Shown: one piece after another, positions 1 to 6,971 of the stretch
How positions within the stretch are numbered: the first letter of the stretch is position 1
Layout: each line of letters starts with the position of its first letter
Origin: VFKU01 sp964411925
GTDB lineage: Bacteria; Hydrogenedentota; Hydrogenedentia; Hydrogenedentales; GCA-2746185
Direction of reading: 5' to 3'
DNA: 11,878 bases
Assembly: GCA_964411925.1 (NCBI GenBank)
Contig: CAYPNI010000123.1
Span: forward strand, 1-11,878
Translations under genes and position numbers: made by a program
Notes under the pieces: generated by a model
The model's database searches: none
Told to the model about the DNA's origin: nothing
The model's input: the letters and a program-made list of their open reading frames with translations, nothing else

Positions 1-20
1 AACCCTTCCTGCGAGGCACC

Positions 21-1445
21 ATGGCCAAAGGCATTACCAAACGCGCCGACGACTATAGCCAGTGGTACATCGACGTCGTGCTCAAGAGCGAGCTGGCCGA
101 TTATTCGCCGGTCAAAGGCTGCATGGTCATTCGCCCGACGGGTTACGGCATCTGGGAGAACATCCAGAAACATCTCGATCGGATGTTCAAGGAAACCGGG
201 CACGTCAACGCCTATTTTCCACTCTTCATCCCCGAGAGTTTCCTGAAAAAAGAAGCCGAGCACGTCGAGGGCTTCGCGCCGGAATGCGCCGTCGTCACGC
301 ATGCCGGCGGCAAACAACTCGAAGAACCACTCATGATCCGGCCGACGTCCGAGACGATGATCTGGGCCATGTACAAGAACTGGATCAGTTCCTGGCGCGA
401 CCTCCCGTTGCTCATCAATCAGTGGGCGAACGTGTGCCGGTGGGAAATGCGCACCCGCCTGTTCCTGCGCACCACCGAATTCCTCTGGCAGGAGGGCCAC
501 ACCGCGCACGCCACGCGCGAAGAGGCCGAGGAAGAGACGCTGCGCATGGTCCACGTGTACCGCGACTTTGCCGAAAAGTTCCTCGCAATGCCCGTCATTG
601 TGGGCGAGAAGACCGCACAGGAAAAATTCGCCGGCGCGATCCGCACCCTGTCGATCGAGGGCATGATGCAAGACGGCAAGGCATTGCAGGCAGGCACCTC
701 GCACTACCTCGGCGAAAACTTCGCGCGCGCTTTCGAGGTGCAGTTCCAGGACAAGGACAAACAGATGAAGTTTGTCCACGCGACGAGCTGGGGCGTCTCG
801 ACGCGCCTCATCGGCGGCATGATCATGTCGCACAGCGACGACAACGGGCTCGTCGTGCCGCCGCGCCTCGCGCCATTGCCGGTCGTGTTCGTGCCCATCT
901 GGCGCAGCGACGAGGAAATGGCGCGCGTGCTGGACGCCGCGAAAAAAATCACCGACGGCTGGGATCCGCTCTTCTACAAGATCGACAGCCGCGACCAGTA
1001 CAAACCCGGCTACAAATTCGCCGAGTGGGAACTGAAAGGCGTGCCGATTCGCATCGAGGTCGGCCCGCGCGACGTCGAATCGGGCACGGTCGTCGTCGTC
1101 CGCCGCGACACGAGCGAGAAGATCACGATGCCGGCCGAAGGCCTGCGGGCGAAACTCGAAGCGCTGCTCGACGAAATCCAAACTTCGCTGTTCAACCGCG
1201 CCAAGGCCCATCTCGCCGCGCGCACGAAAGACTGCGACGCTTTCGAGGACTATGCCAAGTCTGTCGGGGACGGCGGCTTCTTCCGCGTCCATTGGTGCGG
1301 ACGCGACGAATGCGAAACCAAGATCCAGCAGGACACCAAGTCGACCATCCGCTGCATCCCCCTCGACGCGCCCGCCGAGTCCGGTAAATGCCTCGTCTGT
1401 GGGCAACCCTCGACCCGCCGCGTGATCGCCAGCCAGGCGTATTAG
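21..1445 (+). CDS. proS: Prolyl-tRNA synthetase, archaeal/eukaryotic type
   Basis: Charges tRNA-Pro with proline in the cytoplasm (class II aminoacyl-tRNA synthetase). The 474-aa product carries the RPTSE motif at residues 107-111, motif 2 around R140-E142 with the RTTEFLWQEGHTAH stretch (150-163), and motif 3 around 261-284 ending in the HSDDNGLVVPPRLAP block typical of the archaeal/eukaryotic class. It lacks the roughly 180-residue editing insertion found between motifs 2 and 3 in the usual bacterial ProRS. The C-terminal domain has Cys426, Cys431, Cys457 and Cys460, a probable zinc site, and ends in Ala-Tyr as expected for this class. The ATG at 21 follows a GAGG at 13-16. Its stop overlaps the stop of the convergent glycosyltransferase gene, leaving no room for a separate terminator. 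Identity is near certain from motifs; the sub-type is inferred from the missing insertion and the zinc domain. Confidence 0.97.
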   Translation: MAKGITKRADDYSQWYIDVVLKSELADYSPVKGCMVIRPTGYGIWENIQKHLDRMFKETGHVNAYFPLFIPESFLKKEAEHVEGFAPECAVVTHAGGKQLEEPLMIRPTSETMIWAMYKNWISSWRDLPLLINQWANVCRWEMRTRLFLRTTEFLWQEGHTAHATREEAEEETLRMVHVYRDFAEKFLAMPVIVGEKTAQEKFAGAIRTLSIEGMMQDGKALQAGTSHYLGENFARAFEVQFQDKDKQMKFVHATSWGVSTRLIGGMIMSHSDDNGLVVPPRLAPLPVVFVPIWRSDEEMARVLDAAKKITDGWDPLFYKIDSRDQYKPGYKFAEWELKGVPIRIEVGPRDVESGTVVVVRRDTSEKITMPAEGLRAKLEALLDEIQTSLFNRAKAHLAARTKDCDAFEDYAKSVGDGGFFRVHWCGRDECETKIQQDTKSTIRCIPLDAPAESGKCLVCGQPSTRRVIASQAY

Positions 1446-3004
1446 TTCGGAATCGTCTCCAGCGCGCCGCACTGAACGCGATACGCGGAGATCTCGCCGC
1501 GATGACGATGCATGGAGAGGTGGTCAATCTCGGTAAGATCGCACGGGATCTGCTCGCGTAACTCCGGAAAATTGTCACTCCGGCAGATGAACCACTCGAA
1601 CTGACCTCCGGCAAGCTGGGAAGGATCCGCATTTCGCTGGTGTAGCCCCAGTTCGTACGAGATCATCGTCTCCGAGTCCCACACCAGCACCTTGCCGGCC
1701 TCGGCGTCAGCCCGAAATCGTTCGACGAAGGTGCGTAGTTTTGCGTACTCGGTCGCGGATGAGCGTGACTTGAGGACGTTGTGGCGGTCCAGCGCGAGCA
1801 GGAACGCGTATGCCACAGCGATGGCGCAAACGGCGGGCGCAATTTGCGATCGCCGGGCCAGAACGACGGCAATCACGCCGCACACCGACACGCAGCCAGT
1901 CAGGATCCAGATCGCCGATGGGATGGGGCTTCGGGGCGAGGCGAACGGGAGCACTACCGGCGCGGACATGAAGATCACGCTTAGGCAAAGCGCGATCCTG
2001 CGCGTAACGCCCGGAGACCTTCGCACCAAGTAGTCCATGCCATACCCGGCCAGCAGGAACACGGGTGGAAGCATCGGCAGCAGGCGGTCGCCGCGCTTGG
2101 ACGAGATGGCACTGAATACGACGAAAACCAGCAGCGCCCATATCGCAAGGAACCGGATCGTACGCCACTCCGGCTGCTTGCGCGCAGCGAAGACTGCAAT
2201 TATGGCGACGAGACACCACGGCGCCGTCCGTCCGAATAACACCGGGACATACCCGAATACGTGCGACGAACTATCATCGTTTCCCGTGATGCGGTCGAGG
2301 AACTCCGCATGGACGACGCTCTCTTGAAACTGCGGCTTGTTCCACACCAACGCCAACCAAATCCCGGCGATGACGAGCGGGATGATCGCACCCACGATTA
2401 CTTTGGGATACGCGCCGGTGTTGCTCAGCGTCCCCTCGTGGAACGCCCACCACGCAAACCAGAGTAGAAACAGCGGCGGACCGATCGGACCCTTGACGAG
2501 GAAATCCGCAGCGAGCACCGCTCCGATAGCGACCGGCTTGGTCCACGAAGCCGGCATTTGGTACACGAGATAGATGGCGAGAAAGACGCCGAACGTCATT
2601 AGCATGTCGGTGCGCGCGAACCACATCAGTTTGAAGAAGATGTACGACGAGCCCATCGTGAGGACGGCCCAGAAGGCCGCGTATGGATTCAGAAGCTGCG
2701 CGCCCAACGCGTAGACAATGGCGAGTAGTCCGAACGCGGCCAGCAGCGAGGGCAGCATCATGACCCACGGGGCCGTCGAGCCGGTGACCCACGCGAAGGC
2801 GGCGGAGATCCAGTTGTAGAGTGGGGGCTTCGTCGCGATCGGCCCGTCCACCTCGTACTGAATGGACAAGTCCCCGCCGTGCAAGATGTCCATGATGTAG
2901 CCGACCTGTTTAAGCTGATCGCTGCTGAAGAATTCGTTCGGACACGTGACGCGCAGAACTACGATCAGCACTACGAGCAAAATGAGCAACCAACGCGAAT
3001 TCAC
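1442..3004 (-). CDS. GT39/ArnT-like integral membrane glycosyltransferase (GT-C fold)
   Basis: Predicted polytopic inner-membrane glycosyltransferase that would use a polyprenyl-phosphate-linked sugar. The 520-aa protein starts with a hydrophobic helix (about 5-18), has many further membrane segments to about residue 410, and ends in a soluble domain of about 110 residues, as in ArnT/PMT relatives. Family-like motifs are KPPLYNW at 59-65, ARTDM at 130-134 and FLVKGPIG at 168-175. The first extracytoplasmic loop reads SSDQLKQ (27-33) where ArnT-type enzymes usually carry an acidic D/E pair before a YAE-like segment, so catalytic residues there are uncertain. The GTG start at 3004 is chosen because GGAG lies 8 nt upstream. 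It is transcribed alone from a 562-bp gap. Acceptor (lipid A, protein or other glycan) cannot be told from sequence; the family call is firm, the specificity unknown. Confidence 0.88.
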   Translation of the reverse strand: MNSRWLLILLVVLIVVLRVTCPNEFFSSDQLKQVGYIMDILHGGDLSIQYEVDGPIATKPPLYNWISAAFAWVTGSTAPWVMMLPSLLAAFGLLAIVYALGAQLLNPYAAFWAVLTMGSSYIFFKLMWFARTDMLMTFGVFLAIYLVYQMPASWTKPVAIGAVLAADFLVKGPIGPPLFLLWFAWWAFHEGTLSNTGAYPKVIVGAIIPLVIAGIWLALVWNKPQFQESVVHAEFLDRITGNDDSSSHVFGYVPVLFGRTAPWCLVAIIAVFAARKQPEWRTIRFLAIWALLVFVVFSAISSKRGDRLLPMLPPVFLLAGYGMDYLVRRSPGVTRRIALCLSVIFMSAPVVLPFASPRSPIPSAIWILTGCVSVCGVIAVVLARRSQIAPAVCAIAVAYAFLLALDRHNVLKSRSSATEYAKLRTFVERFRADAEAGKVLVWDSETMISYELGLHQRNADPSQLAGGQFEWFICRSDNFPELREQIPCDLTEIDHLSMHRHRGEISAYRVQCGALETIPN

Positions 3005-3068
3005 CCCGAAGTCTCCACGCGCGCCCGCCCGGATACGCCGAAACTATGGACACGCATGCGTGAGGTCG

Positions 3069-3254
3069 TCAAGCAGCGCTGACCGATGGATCGAAATTCA
3101 CGTCCCCAGGGCGAATGTAGTCAGAGTTGATCTTGCGCTGCTGAATCCGCAGCACGTCCGCCCGCGAGAGAACGGCCACGGGCCGTCTCCCCTGCGGGAC
3201 GAAGCAGGTGACTGGCCCACCAGCGGTCGAGAGACCCGCAGTCCAGACGGCCAA
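3069..3254 (-). pseudogene. Possible decayed C-terminus with dockerin/EF-hand-like loop
   Basis: A 61-codon minus-strand frame that opens directly after an in-frame stop, with TTG as first usable codon and no clear ribosome site. Its last third reads SRADVLRIQQRKIN, then SDYIRPGDVNFDPSVSAA and stop. The D-x-N-x-D-x-x-V spacing resembles the calcium loop of a type I dockerin repeat, and the preceding ADVLRIQQ segment resembles the helix following such a loop. Skipping one T just before the TGA would restore the aspartate expected after the loop (SAADD), and the neighbouring frame contains GDG where a first loop should lie. This would fit a gene fragment broken by small indels. It could equally be chance in a GC-rich sequence; no upstream domain is recognisable. 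Confidence 0.22.
3168..3189. repeat. Short inverted repeat (hairpin)
   Basis: Arms ACGGCC (3172-3177) and GGCCGT (3181-3186) around ACG, extended by GAG/CTC across a single bulged A, giving a 9-bp stem. No T-run follows on either strand, so it is not an obvious intrinsic terminator. Confidence 0.5.
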
Positions 3255-3261
3255 AATGATT

Positions 3262-3290
3262 CACCCCCAGGTGAGGCGCACCTGGGGGTG
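3262..3290. repeat. Perfect 12-bp inverted repeat with 5-nt loop
   Basis: Arms CACCCCCAGGTG (3262-3273) and CACCTGGGGGTG (3279-3290) enclose AGGCG. The stem is perfect and strong. It lies 277 bp past the menB stop and 258 bp before the glycosyltransferase start on the minus strand. On that strand it is followed by GAATCATTTTGG, only a weak U-tract, so terminator function is doubtful. A REP-like or mobile palindrome is an alternative. No second copy is present in the window. Confidence 0.7.
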
Positions 3291-3295
3291 AGGCG

Positions 3296-3327
3296 CATAG
3301 GGCCGTAAGAGGCGGAATGACCCTATG
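3296..3327. repeat. 7-bp inverted repeat beside the 12-bp palindrome
   Basis: CATAGGG (3296-3302) and CCCTATG (3321-3327) flank an 18-nt spacer, only 5 bp from the stronger palindrome. The two together look like one structured element, possibly a repeat-family member; the short arms alone could be chance. Confidence 0.4.
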
Positions 3328-3566
3328 GGGCGGAGATTCTTGCGCCGACCGCCGAGGTCTCGCCGGGTCGGGGTCCATTGAGCGCCCCTGCGGATGCGGC
3401 ACAGTCGCAATTGAAACGCGACGTGTCTTCAAGTGGTCCGTTGCCTTGACGCCAGCAACGACCACACTTTAGCCCCGGCGTGTTAAGGCGAGATTAGCCC
3501 TGGATGCGACTTGATTGAGGCGTTCGCCAGGATCGAGCCGGCCCCACACGTCGTTTCGGGAGGCGG

Positions 3567-4391
3567 CTAGGGTAGTTTGGGGAACTGGCCGAAATCGGGC
3601 TTCCGCTTCTCGTTATACGCGTTGCGGCCCTCCTGGCCTTCCTCGCTCATGTAAAACAGGCGTGTGGCGTGCCCCGCGAGCACCTGCAGTCCCGCCTGCC
3701 CGTCTTCGTCCGCGTTCATCGCCGCCTTGAGGCACGCGATCGCGATCGGCGAGTGACTCAGGATTTCCCGGCACCACTGAACCGTCTCGTCCTCGAGTCT
3801 CGCAAGCGGAACAACCGTGTTCACCATGCCCATCGCCAGCGCCTGCTGCGCGTCGTATTGCCGGCAGAGATACCAAATCTCTCGCGCTTTCTTCTGCCCC
3901 ACCATCCGCGCGAGGTGGGCCGAGCCGTAGCCCGCGTCAAAGCTCCCCACACGCGGACCCGTCTGCCCGAAACGCGCATTGTCCGCCGCAATCGTCAGGT
4001 CGCACACGACGTGCAACACGTGCCCGCCGCCGATCGCATAGCCCGCGACCATCGCAATGACCGGTTTGGGGCACGCGCGAATCTCGCGCTGGAAATCGAG
4101 CACGTTGAGCCGCGGCGGCGCGCCGGCATGTTGATAACCCGCGTCGCCGCGCACGCCCTGATCGCCGCCCGAACAAAAAGCATCCGGCCCCTCGCCGGTC
4201 AGGATGATCACGCCGATCTCGGTGTCCATCCGCGCCTCGTCGAGCGCGTTGCGCATCTCGTCCACCGTCAACGGCGTAAACGCATTGCGCCGGTGAGGCC
4301 GGTTAATCGTAATCTTCGCGATCCCTTCCGCCTTGTGATACCGGACTTCCTTGAACTGTTGACCGCAATCGGCCCACGAAATAGTTGACAT
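3567..4391 (-). CDS. menB: 1,4-dihydroxy-2-naphthoyl-CoA synthase (type I MenB)
   Basis: Crotonase-fold enzyme that closes the ring of O-succinylbenzoyl-CoA to 1,4-dihydroxy-2-naphthoyl-CoA in menaquinone synthesis, in the cytoplasm. The 274-aa product matches the family along its whole length: oxyanion-hole segments SGGDQ (74-78) and GGGHVLH (121-127), the QTGPRVGSFDAGYG block (143-156), the KKAREIWYLCRQYDAQQAL block (167-185), and the C-terminal FYMSEEGQEGRNAY and KRKPDF signatures. Gly145 in QTGP, where type II enzymes have Asp, indicates the bicarbonate-dependent type I. I place the start at 4391, not the upstream in-frame codon at 4418, because GGAAGGAGA sits 6 nt before this ATG and family members begin near here. 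No other men gene is nearby, so it stands apart from the rest of its pathway. Confidence 0.97.
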   Translation of the reverse strand: MSTISWADCGQQFKEVRYHKAEGIAKITINRPHRRNAFTPLTVDEMRNALDEARMDTEIGVIILTGEGPDAFCSGGDQGVRGDAGYQHAGAPPRLNVLDFQREIRACPKPVIAMVAGYAIGGGHVLHVVCDLTIAADNARFGQTGPRVGSFDAGYGSAHLARMVGQKKAREIWYLCRQYDAQQALAMGMVNTVVPLARLEDETVQWCREILSHSPIAIACLKAAMNADEDGQAGLQVLAGHATRLFYMSEEGQEGRNAYNEKRKPDFGQFPKLP

Positions 4392-4396
4392 GTTCA

Positions 4397-4406
4397 ATCT
4401 CCTTCC
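4397..4406 (-). promoter_or_regulatory. Strong ribosome binding site of menB
   Basis: On the minus strand the sequence reads GGAAGGAGAT, then TTGAAC and ATG. This near-perfect Shine-Dalgarno decides the start at 4391 against the in-frame upstream codon at 4418. Confidence 0.85.
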
Positions 4407-4626
4407 GAAGCCGCGCATTAAATCACAGGAGCGAGACGGACTTGTAGAAACGCCCCGTTTTGAAGCGCTTCGCGGCTAAAGATTCCGCGTTTGCCGGCCG
4501 ATACTATCCTTGCAACGGCCGAGACACGGACGTCAAGGCATACCGACACGGATGTCGACATACGAGGCGCGGCCGCTCGCAAGTCGGCCCGGACATCCCA
4601 CCGGACCAGGGCGCCCAGCCTTACCA

Positions 4627-4635
4627 CCTCCTTGA
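4627..4635 (+). promoter_or_regulatory. Anti-Shine-Dalgarno-like tract in the serC leader
   Basis: CCACCTCCTTGA (4624-4635) resembles the 3' end of 16S rRNA. Within it, CTCCTTGA (4628-4635) can pair with TCAGGGAG (4756-4763), the only Shine-Dalgarno-like sequence before serC, with one G-U pair. In a transcript starting upstream this could mask the serC ribosome site. The pairing is seen on paper only. Confidence 0.3.
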
Positions 4636-4676
4636 GTGCGCGATGGCGAAGTCCGCCATCGCCGCTCACTTTTTTT
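4635..4676 (+). terminator. Terminator-like hairpin with T-run upstream of serC
   Basis: GCGATGGCG (4640-4648) and CGCCATCGC (4654-4662) form a perfect 9-bp stem with loop AAGTC. AGTG (4635-4638) and CACT (4667-4670) can add an outer stem, and seven T (4670-4676) follow at once. No plus-strand gene is seen upstream that it could end, so it may attenuate a transcript running towards serC. Confidence 0.5.
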
Positions 4677-4684
4677 GCCCGCCG

Positions 4685-4714
4685 TTGCGCCGTGCGCATC
4701 CCTTCCACTACAGT
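4685..4714 (+). promoter_or_regulatory. Weak promoter candidate for serC
   Basis: TTGCGC (4685-4690) and TACAGT (4709-4714) are separated by 18 nt and lie 61 nt before the serC ATG. The match to a sigma-70-type promoter is partial; if used, the transcript would start between the two hairpins and would lack the first. Confidence 0.3.
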
Positions 4715-4732
4715 ACCGGCCTTTCCACATGC

Positions 4733-4756
4733 CGCCGCGCGGGGCGCGGTGTTTTT
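4733..4756 (+). terminator. Second terminator-like hairpin directly before the serC ribosome site
   Basis: CGCCGCGC (4733-4740) and GCGCGGTG (4744-4751) can form an 8-bp, almost all G-C stem (one G-U pair) around GGG, followed immediately by TTTTT (4752-4756). The presumed Shine-Dalgarno AGGGAG starts 2 nt later. This has the shape of an intrinsic terminator placed where it would attenuate serC. Confidence 0.45.
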
Positions 4757-4775
4757 CAGGGAGCGAATCCGGCAC

Positions 4776-5855
4776 ATGACCACCATCTACAACTTCAGCG
4801 CCGGCCCGGCGGTTCTGCCCAAAGCCGTGCTTCAACAGGCCCAGGCCGAGATGCTCGATTACGCCGGCTCGGGCATGTCCGTCATGGAAATGTCGCACCG
4901 TGGCGACGAATACATCGCGATCCAGGCCGAAGCGGAAAAGAACGTGCGCTCGCTGCTCGGCGTTCCGGACCACTATCACGTGCTGTTCCTCCAGGGCGGC
5001 GCGACAACTGAGTTTGCGCTCGTCCCGATGAACCTGTTGCACGCGGGCCAATCGGCGGACTACACGAACTCCGGCTCGTGGGCGAAGAAAGCGATCGACG
5101 AGGCGAAAGGCTTCGGCAAAGTAAACGTAATCGCAGACACAGACAAAGCGCGCCCCTGCCGCGTGCCCACGCCGGCCGACCTCAAGGAATCGCCCGGCGC
5201 CGCGTACGTCCACATCACCAGTAACGAGACCATCTCCGGCGCGCAGTGGAAGGCCTTCCCGAAGACGAACGCACCGCTCGTCGCCGATATGTCGTCGGAC
5301 ATTTGTTCTCGCGCGATCGATGTAGGCCAGTTCGGCGTCATTTACGCCGGCGCCCAAAAGAATCTCGGTCCGAGCGGCGTGACCGTCGTCATCGTGCGCA
5401 AAGATCTCGCCGAGGGCGCGCGCAAGGACATCCCGTCGATCTTCCGCTACCAGACGCATGCGGAGGCGGAGTCCATGCTGAACACGCCGCCGTGTTACTC
5501 GATCTACCTGCTCATGCTGGTGACGCGCTGGCTGATGAAGCAGGGCGGCATCGCCGGCATACAGAAAATCAACGAGACAAAGGCCGCCAAGCTCTACGCG
5601 GCCATCGACGCGACGGATTTCTACCGGGGCGCGGCCGACCCCGCGCATCGCTCGACCATGAACGTCACGTTCAACCTGCCCAGCGAAGACCTCGAGAAAA
5701 AATTCGCCAAAGAGGCCGACGCAGCCGGACTCAAACAACTCAAGGGCCACCGTTCCGTCGGCGGCATCCGCGCGTCGATCTATAACGCGTTCCCCGCGGC
5801 GGGCGTAGACGCGCTGATCGGGTTCATGAGGGAATTCGAAAAGAAGAACGGCTAA
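4776..5855 (+). CDS. serC: Phosphoserine aminotransferase
   Basis: PLP-dependent class V aminotransferase converting 3-phosphohydroxypyruvate and glutamate to 3-phosphoserine in serine synthesis, and usually also serving pyridoxal-phosphate synthesis. The 359-aa length is normal. Visible landmarks are the N-terminal IYNFSAGPAVLP, GMSVMEMSHR (33-42), FLQGGATTEF (71-80), the SSD segment at 173-175, and AGAQKNLGPSG with the PLP-binding Lys195. HRSVGGIRASIYNA near the C-terminus is also characteristic. The frame is open back to 4491, but the family begins at the ATG at 4776, with AGGGAG 12 nt upstream, a somewhat long spacing. serA is not adjacent. The upstream region has two terminator-like hairpins, so expression may be controlled in the leader. 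Its stop lies 30 bp from the stop of the convergent SGNH gene. Confidence 0.98.
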   Translation: MTTIYNFSAGPAVLPKAVLQQAQAEMLDYAGSGMSVMEMSHRGDEYIAIQAEAEKNVRSLLGVPDHYHVLFLQGGATTEFALVPMNLLHAGQSADYTNSGSWAKKAIDEAKGFGKVNVIADTDKARPCRVPTPADLKESPGAAYVHITSNETISGAQWKAFPKTNAPLVADMSSDICSRAIDVGQFGVIYAGAQKNLGPSGVTVVIVRKDLAEGARKDIPSIFRYQTHAEAESMLNTPPCYSIYLLMLVTRWLMKQGGIAGIQKINETKAAKLYAAIDATDFYRGAADPAHRSTMNVTFNLPSEDLEKKFAKEADAAGLKQLKGHRSVGGIRASIYNAFPAAGVDALIGFMREFEKKNG

Positions 5856-5885
5856 GACGAGATTCCATCCACCCGGAACGCGGCG

Positions 5886-6971
5886 TCACTGCGGCTGCGC
5901 CGGCCTTGCGTTCTGAACCGAAAACAATTCCTGATAGAGCAGGCCGAGGCCGTTTCTGATCTTGTCGACGCCGGTCCTCGCGAAGTGAGCGCCGTCGAAC
6001 GCGAAATCCGCGTTTTCCAGCCCTTGGCCGCGTGGAATCTCCATCCAATAGACGAGTACGTTCGGGCGCGCCACCGATTCGACGATGGATTTAAAACTAC
6101 GCTCCCTCTCGACCCGTAACGGCGTCGCTTGAATCAGCGCCGTGAACGCGTCGTTGAACGTCGGATAGAACAGAACGGTGTAGCCATCCGGCGGGGTGCT
6201 GTCCACGATCTCGCGCAACGCGTGCAACTGCACCTCGGACAGCGCCCCCGGGGGAAAGTCGATCGTGGCGACGATTTCCATAATCTTCTCGATGTCGTTT
6301 CCAGCCTGCTTGAGATCGTTGACCAGCTCCTCGACCTCCGGGAAGTGATCCCCCGACTGCGCCAATAACGTCTGGAGGCGGTCCGCATCGGAAGCATCGA
6401 GGTGCGTGAGGGCGTTCCACCAGGTAATGGGCCGGTACCGGCGCGACCACGCCGGAACGATGGTGTCGGCGAGCGCCTTCGCGCGCAGGAACGGGTCGTG
6501 GATCAGCAGCTTCTCCCGCAACGTACTTTCGCGGAAAAAGAGCGCGGAACTCTCGTCAAAATTCCGACCGAGGTACGCCTGCATCGGAGCGACATCGAGC
6601 ACCGCCAAGTCGCTTTGGGCGAACAAGTCGCGATGACGCCTTCGCAGCGCCGCGATGTGCCAGAACGACTGTCCGGCGATCGAAGCGTTCATCAGTTCTT
6701 GGCCGCTCGTGGGGTTCGCTTCGCCTGTGGGTATGGAGCCAATGGAGCCCAGGCGGGACGTGCCGTGAAGCACGATGCGCGGCGATTGCGGCGCCGTCCT
6801 GCACCGGAGGTCCATTCGGTAGAACTCCAGTTCGAAAGACGCCTCGGGATACGTCTCGAAAGCGCCCGGGATGACGAAAAACACGCAACGCATCGCGCCG
6901 AAGAACACCGCGGTCAGTGCCGAGGCGATCAAGGCATTGCGAAGCTTAGAATTGGAAATAATAGAACGCAC
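5886..6971 (-). CDS. SGNH-like membrane-anchored acyltransferase partner, copy 1
   Basis: Predicted inner-membrane protein with one N-terminal membrane helix (about 14-35) and an extracytoplasmic domain; likely the acceptor-side partner of the MBOAT protein encoded just before it. In 361 aa it has GTSR (Ser72 as candidate nucleophile), NASIAG (95-100, resembling SGNH block II) and FDGAH (Asp326, His329 as candidate block V), an arrangement like DltD. The central VPAWSRRYR (172-180) and TWWNALTH (183-190) segments are shared with copy 2 and not assigned to a family I know. I choose the GTG at 6971: GAAGGA lies 7 nt upstream and this codon aligns exactly with the ATG of copy 2. It overlaps the MBOAT stop by 26 bp, suggesting translational coupling. 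SGNH membership is inferred from motif layout only. Confidence 0.75.
   Translation of the reverse strand: MRSIISNSKLRNALIASALTAVFFGAMRCVFFVIPGAFETYPEASFELEFYRMDLRCRTAPQSPRIVLHGTSRLGSIGSIPTGEANPTSGQELMNASIAGQSFWHIAALRRRHRDLFAQSDLAVLDVAPMQAYLGRNFDESSALFFRESTLREKLLIHDPFLRAKALADTIVPAWSRRYRPITWWNALTHLDASDADRLQTLLAQSGDHFPEVEELVNDLKQAGNDIEKIMEIVATIDFPPGALSEVQLHALREIVDSTPPDGYTVLFYPTFNDAFTALIQATPLRVERERSFKSIVESVARPNVLVYWMEIPRGQGLENADFAFDGAHFARTGVDKIRNGLGLLYQELFSVQNARPAQPQ

Larger units (their letters stand above)
3005..3566. other. 562-bp gap without a convincing intact gene
   Basis: This stretch lies downstream of menB and upstream of the glycosyltransferase gene, both on the minus strand. No reading frame here resembles an intact protein. 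It holds three inverted repeats (3168-3189, 3262-3290, 3296-3327), a short direct repeat GGTGAGGCGCA at 3270-3280 and 3287-3297, and a possible gene remnant at 3069-3254. The part from about 3330 to 3566 shows nothing I can name. The promoter of the glycosyltransferase gene should lie in this gap, but no clear -35/-10 pair stands out. Confidence 0.6.

Noticed and set aside
62..1387. 441-codon plus-strand frame inside proS
   Set aside because: Out-of-frame shadow of proS with very high arginine and histidine content and no motif.
3121..3465. 114-codon minus-strand frame in the intergenic gap
   Set aside because: Proline/arginine-rich translation with no domain, running through the palindromes; coding is unlikely.
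4462..4471. Palindrome GAAGCGCTTC upstream of menB as operator
   Set aside because: Ten-base palindromes are expected by chance in a window of this size, and there is no second copy or regulator gene nearby.
4491..4775. N-terminal extension of serC by 95 residues
   Set aside because: The family starts at IYNFSAGPA; the extension is low-complexity Arg/Ala/Thr sequence that covers the hairpins and has no homology signal.
4533..5750. Long minus-strand open frame (405 codons) opposite serC
   Set aside because: It lies antisense to a clear serC, its translation is rich in Arg/Val/Gly as expected from a shadow of GC-rich coding DNA, and it has no recognisable domain.
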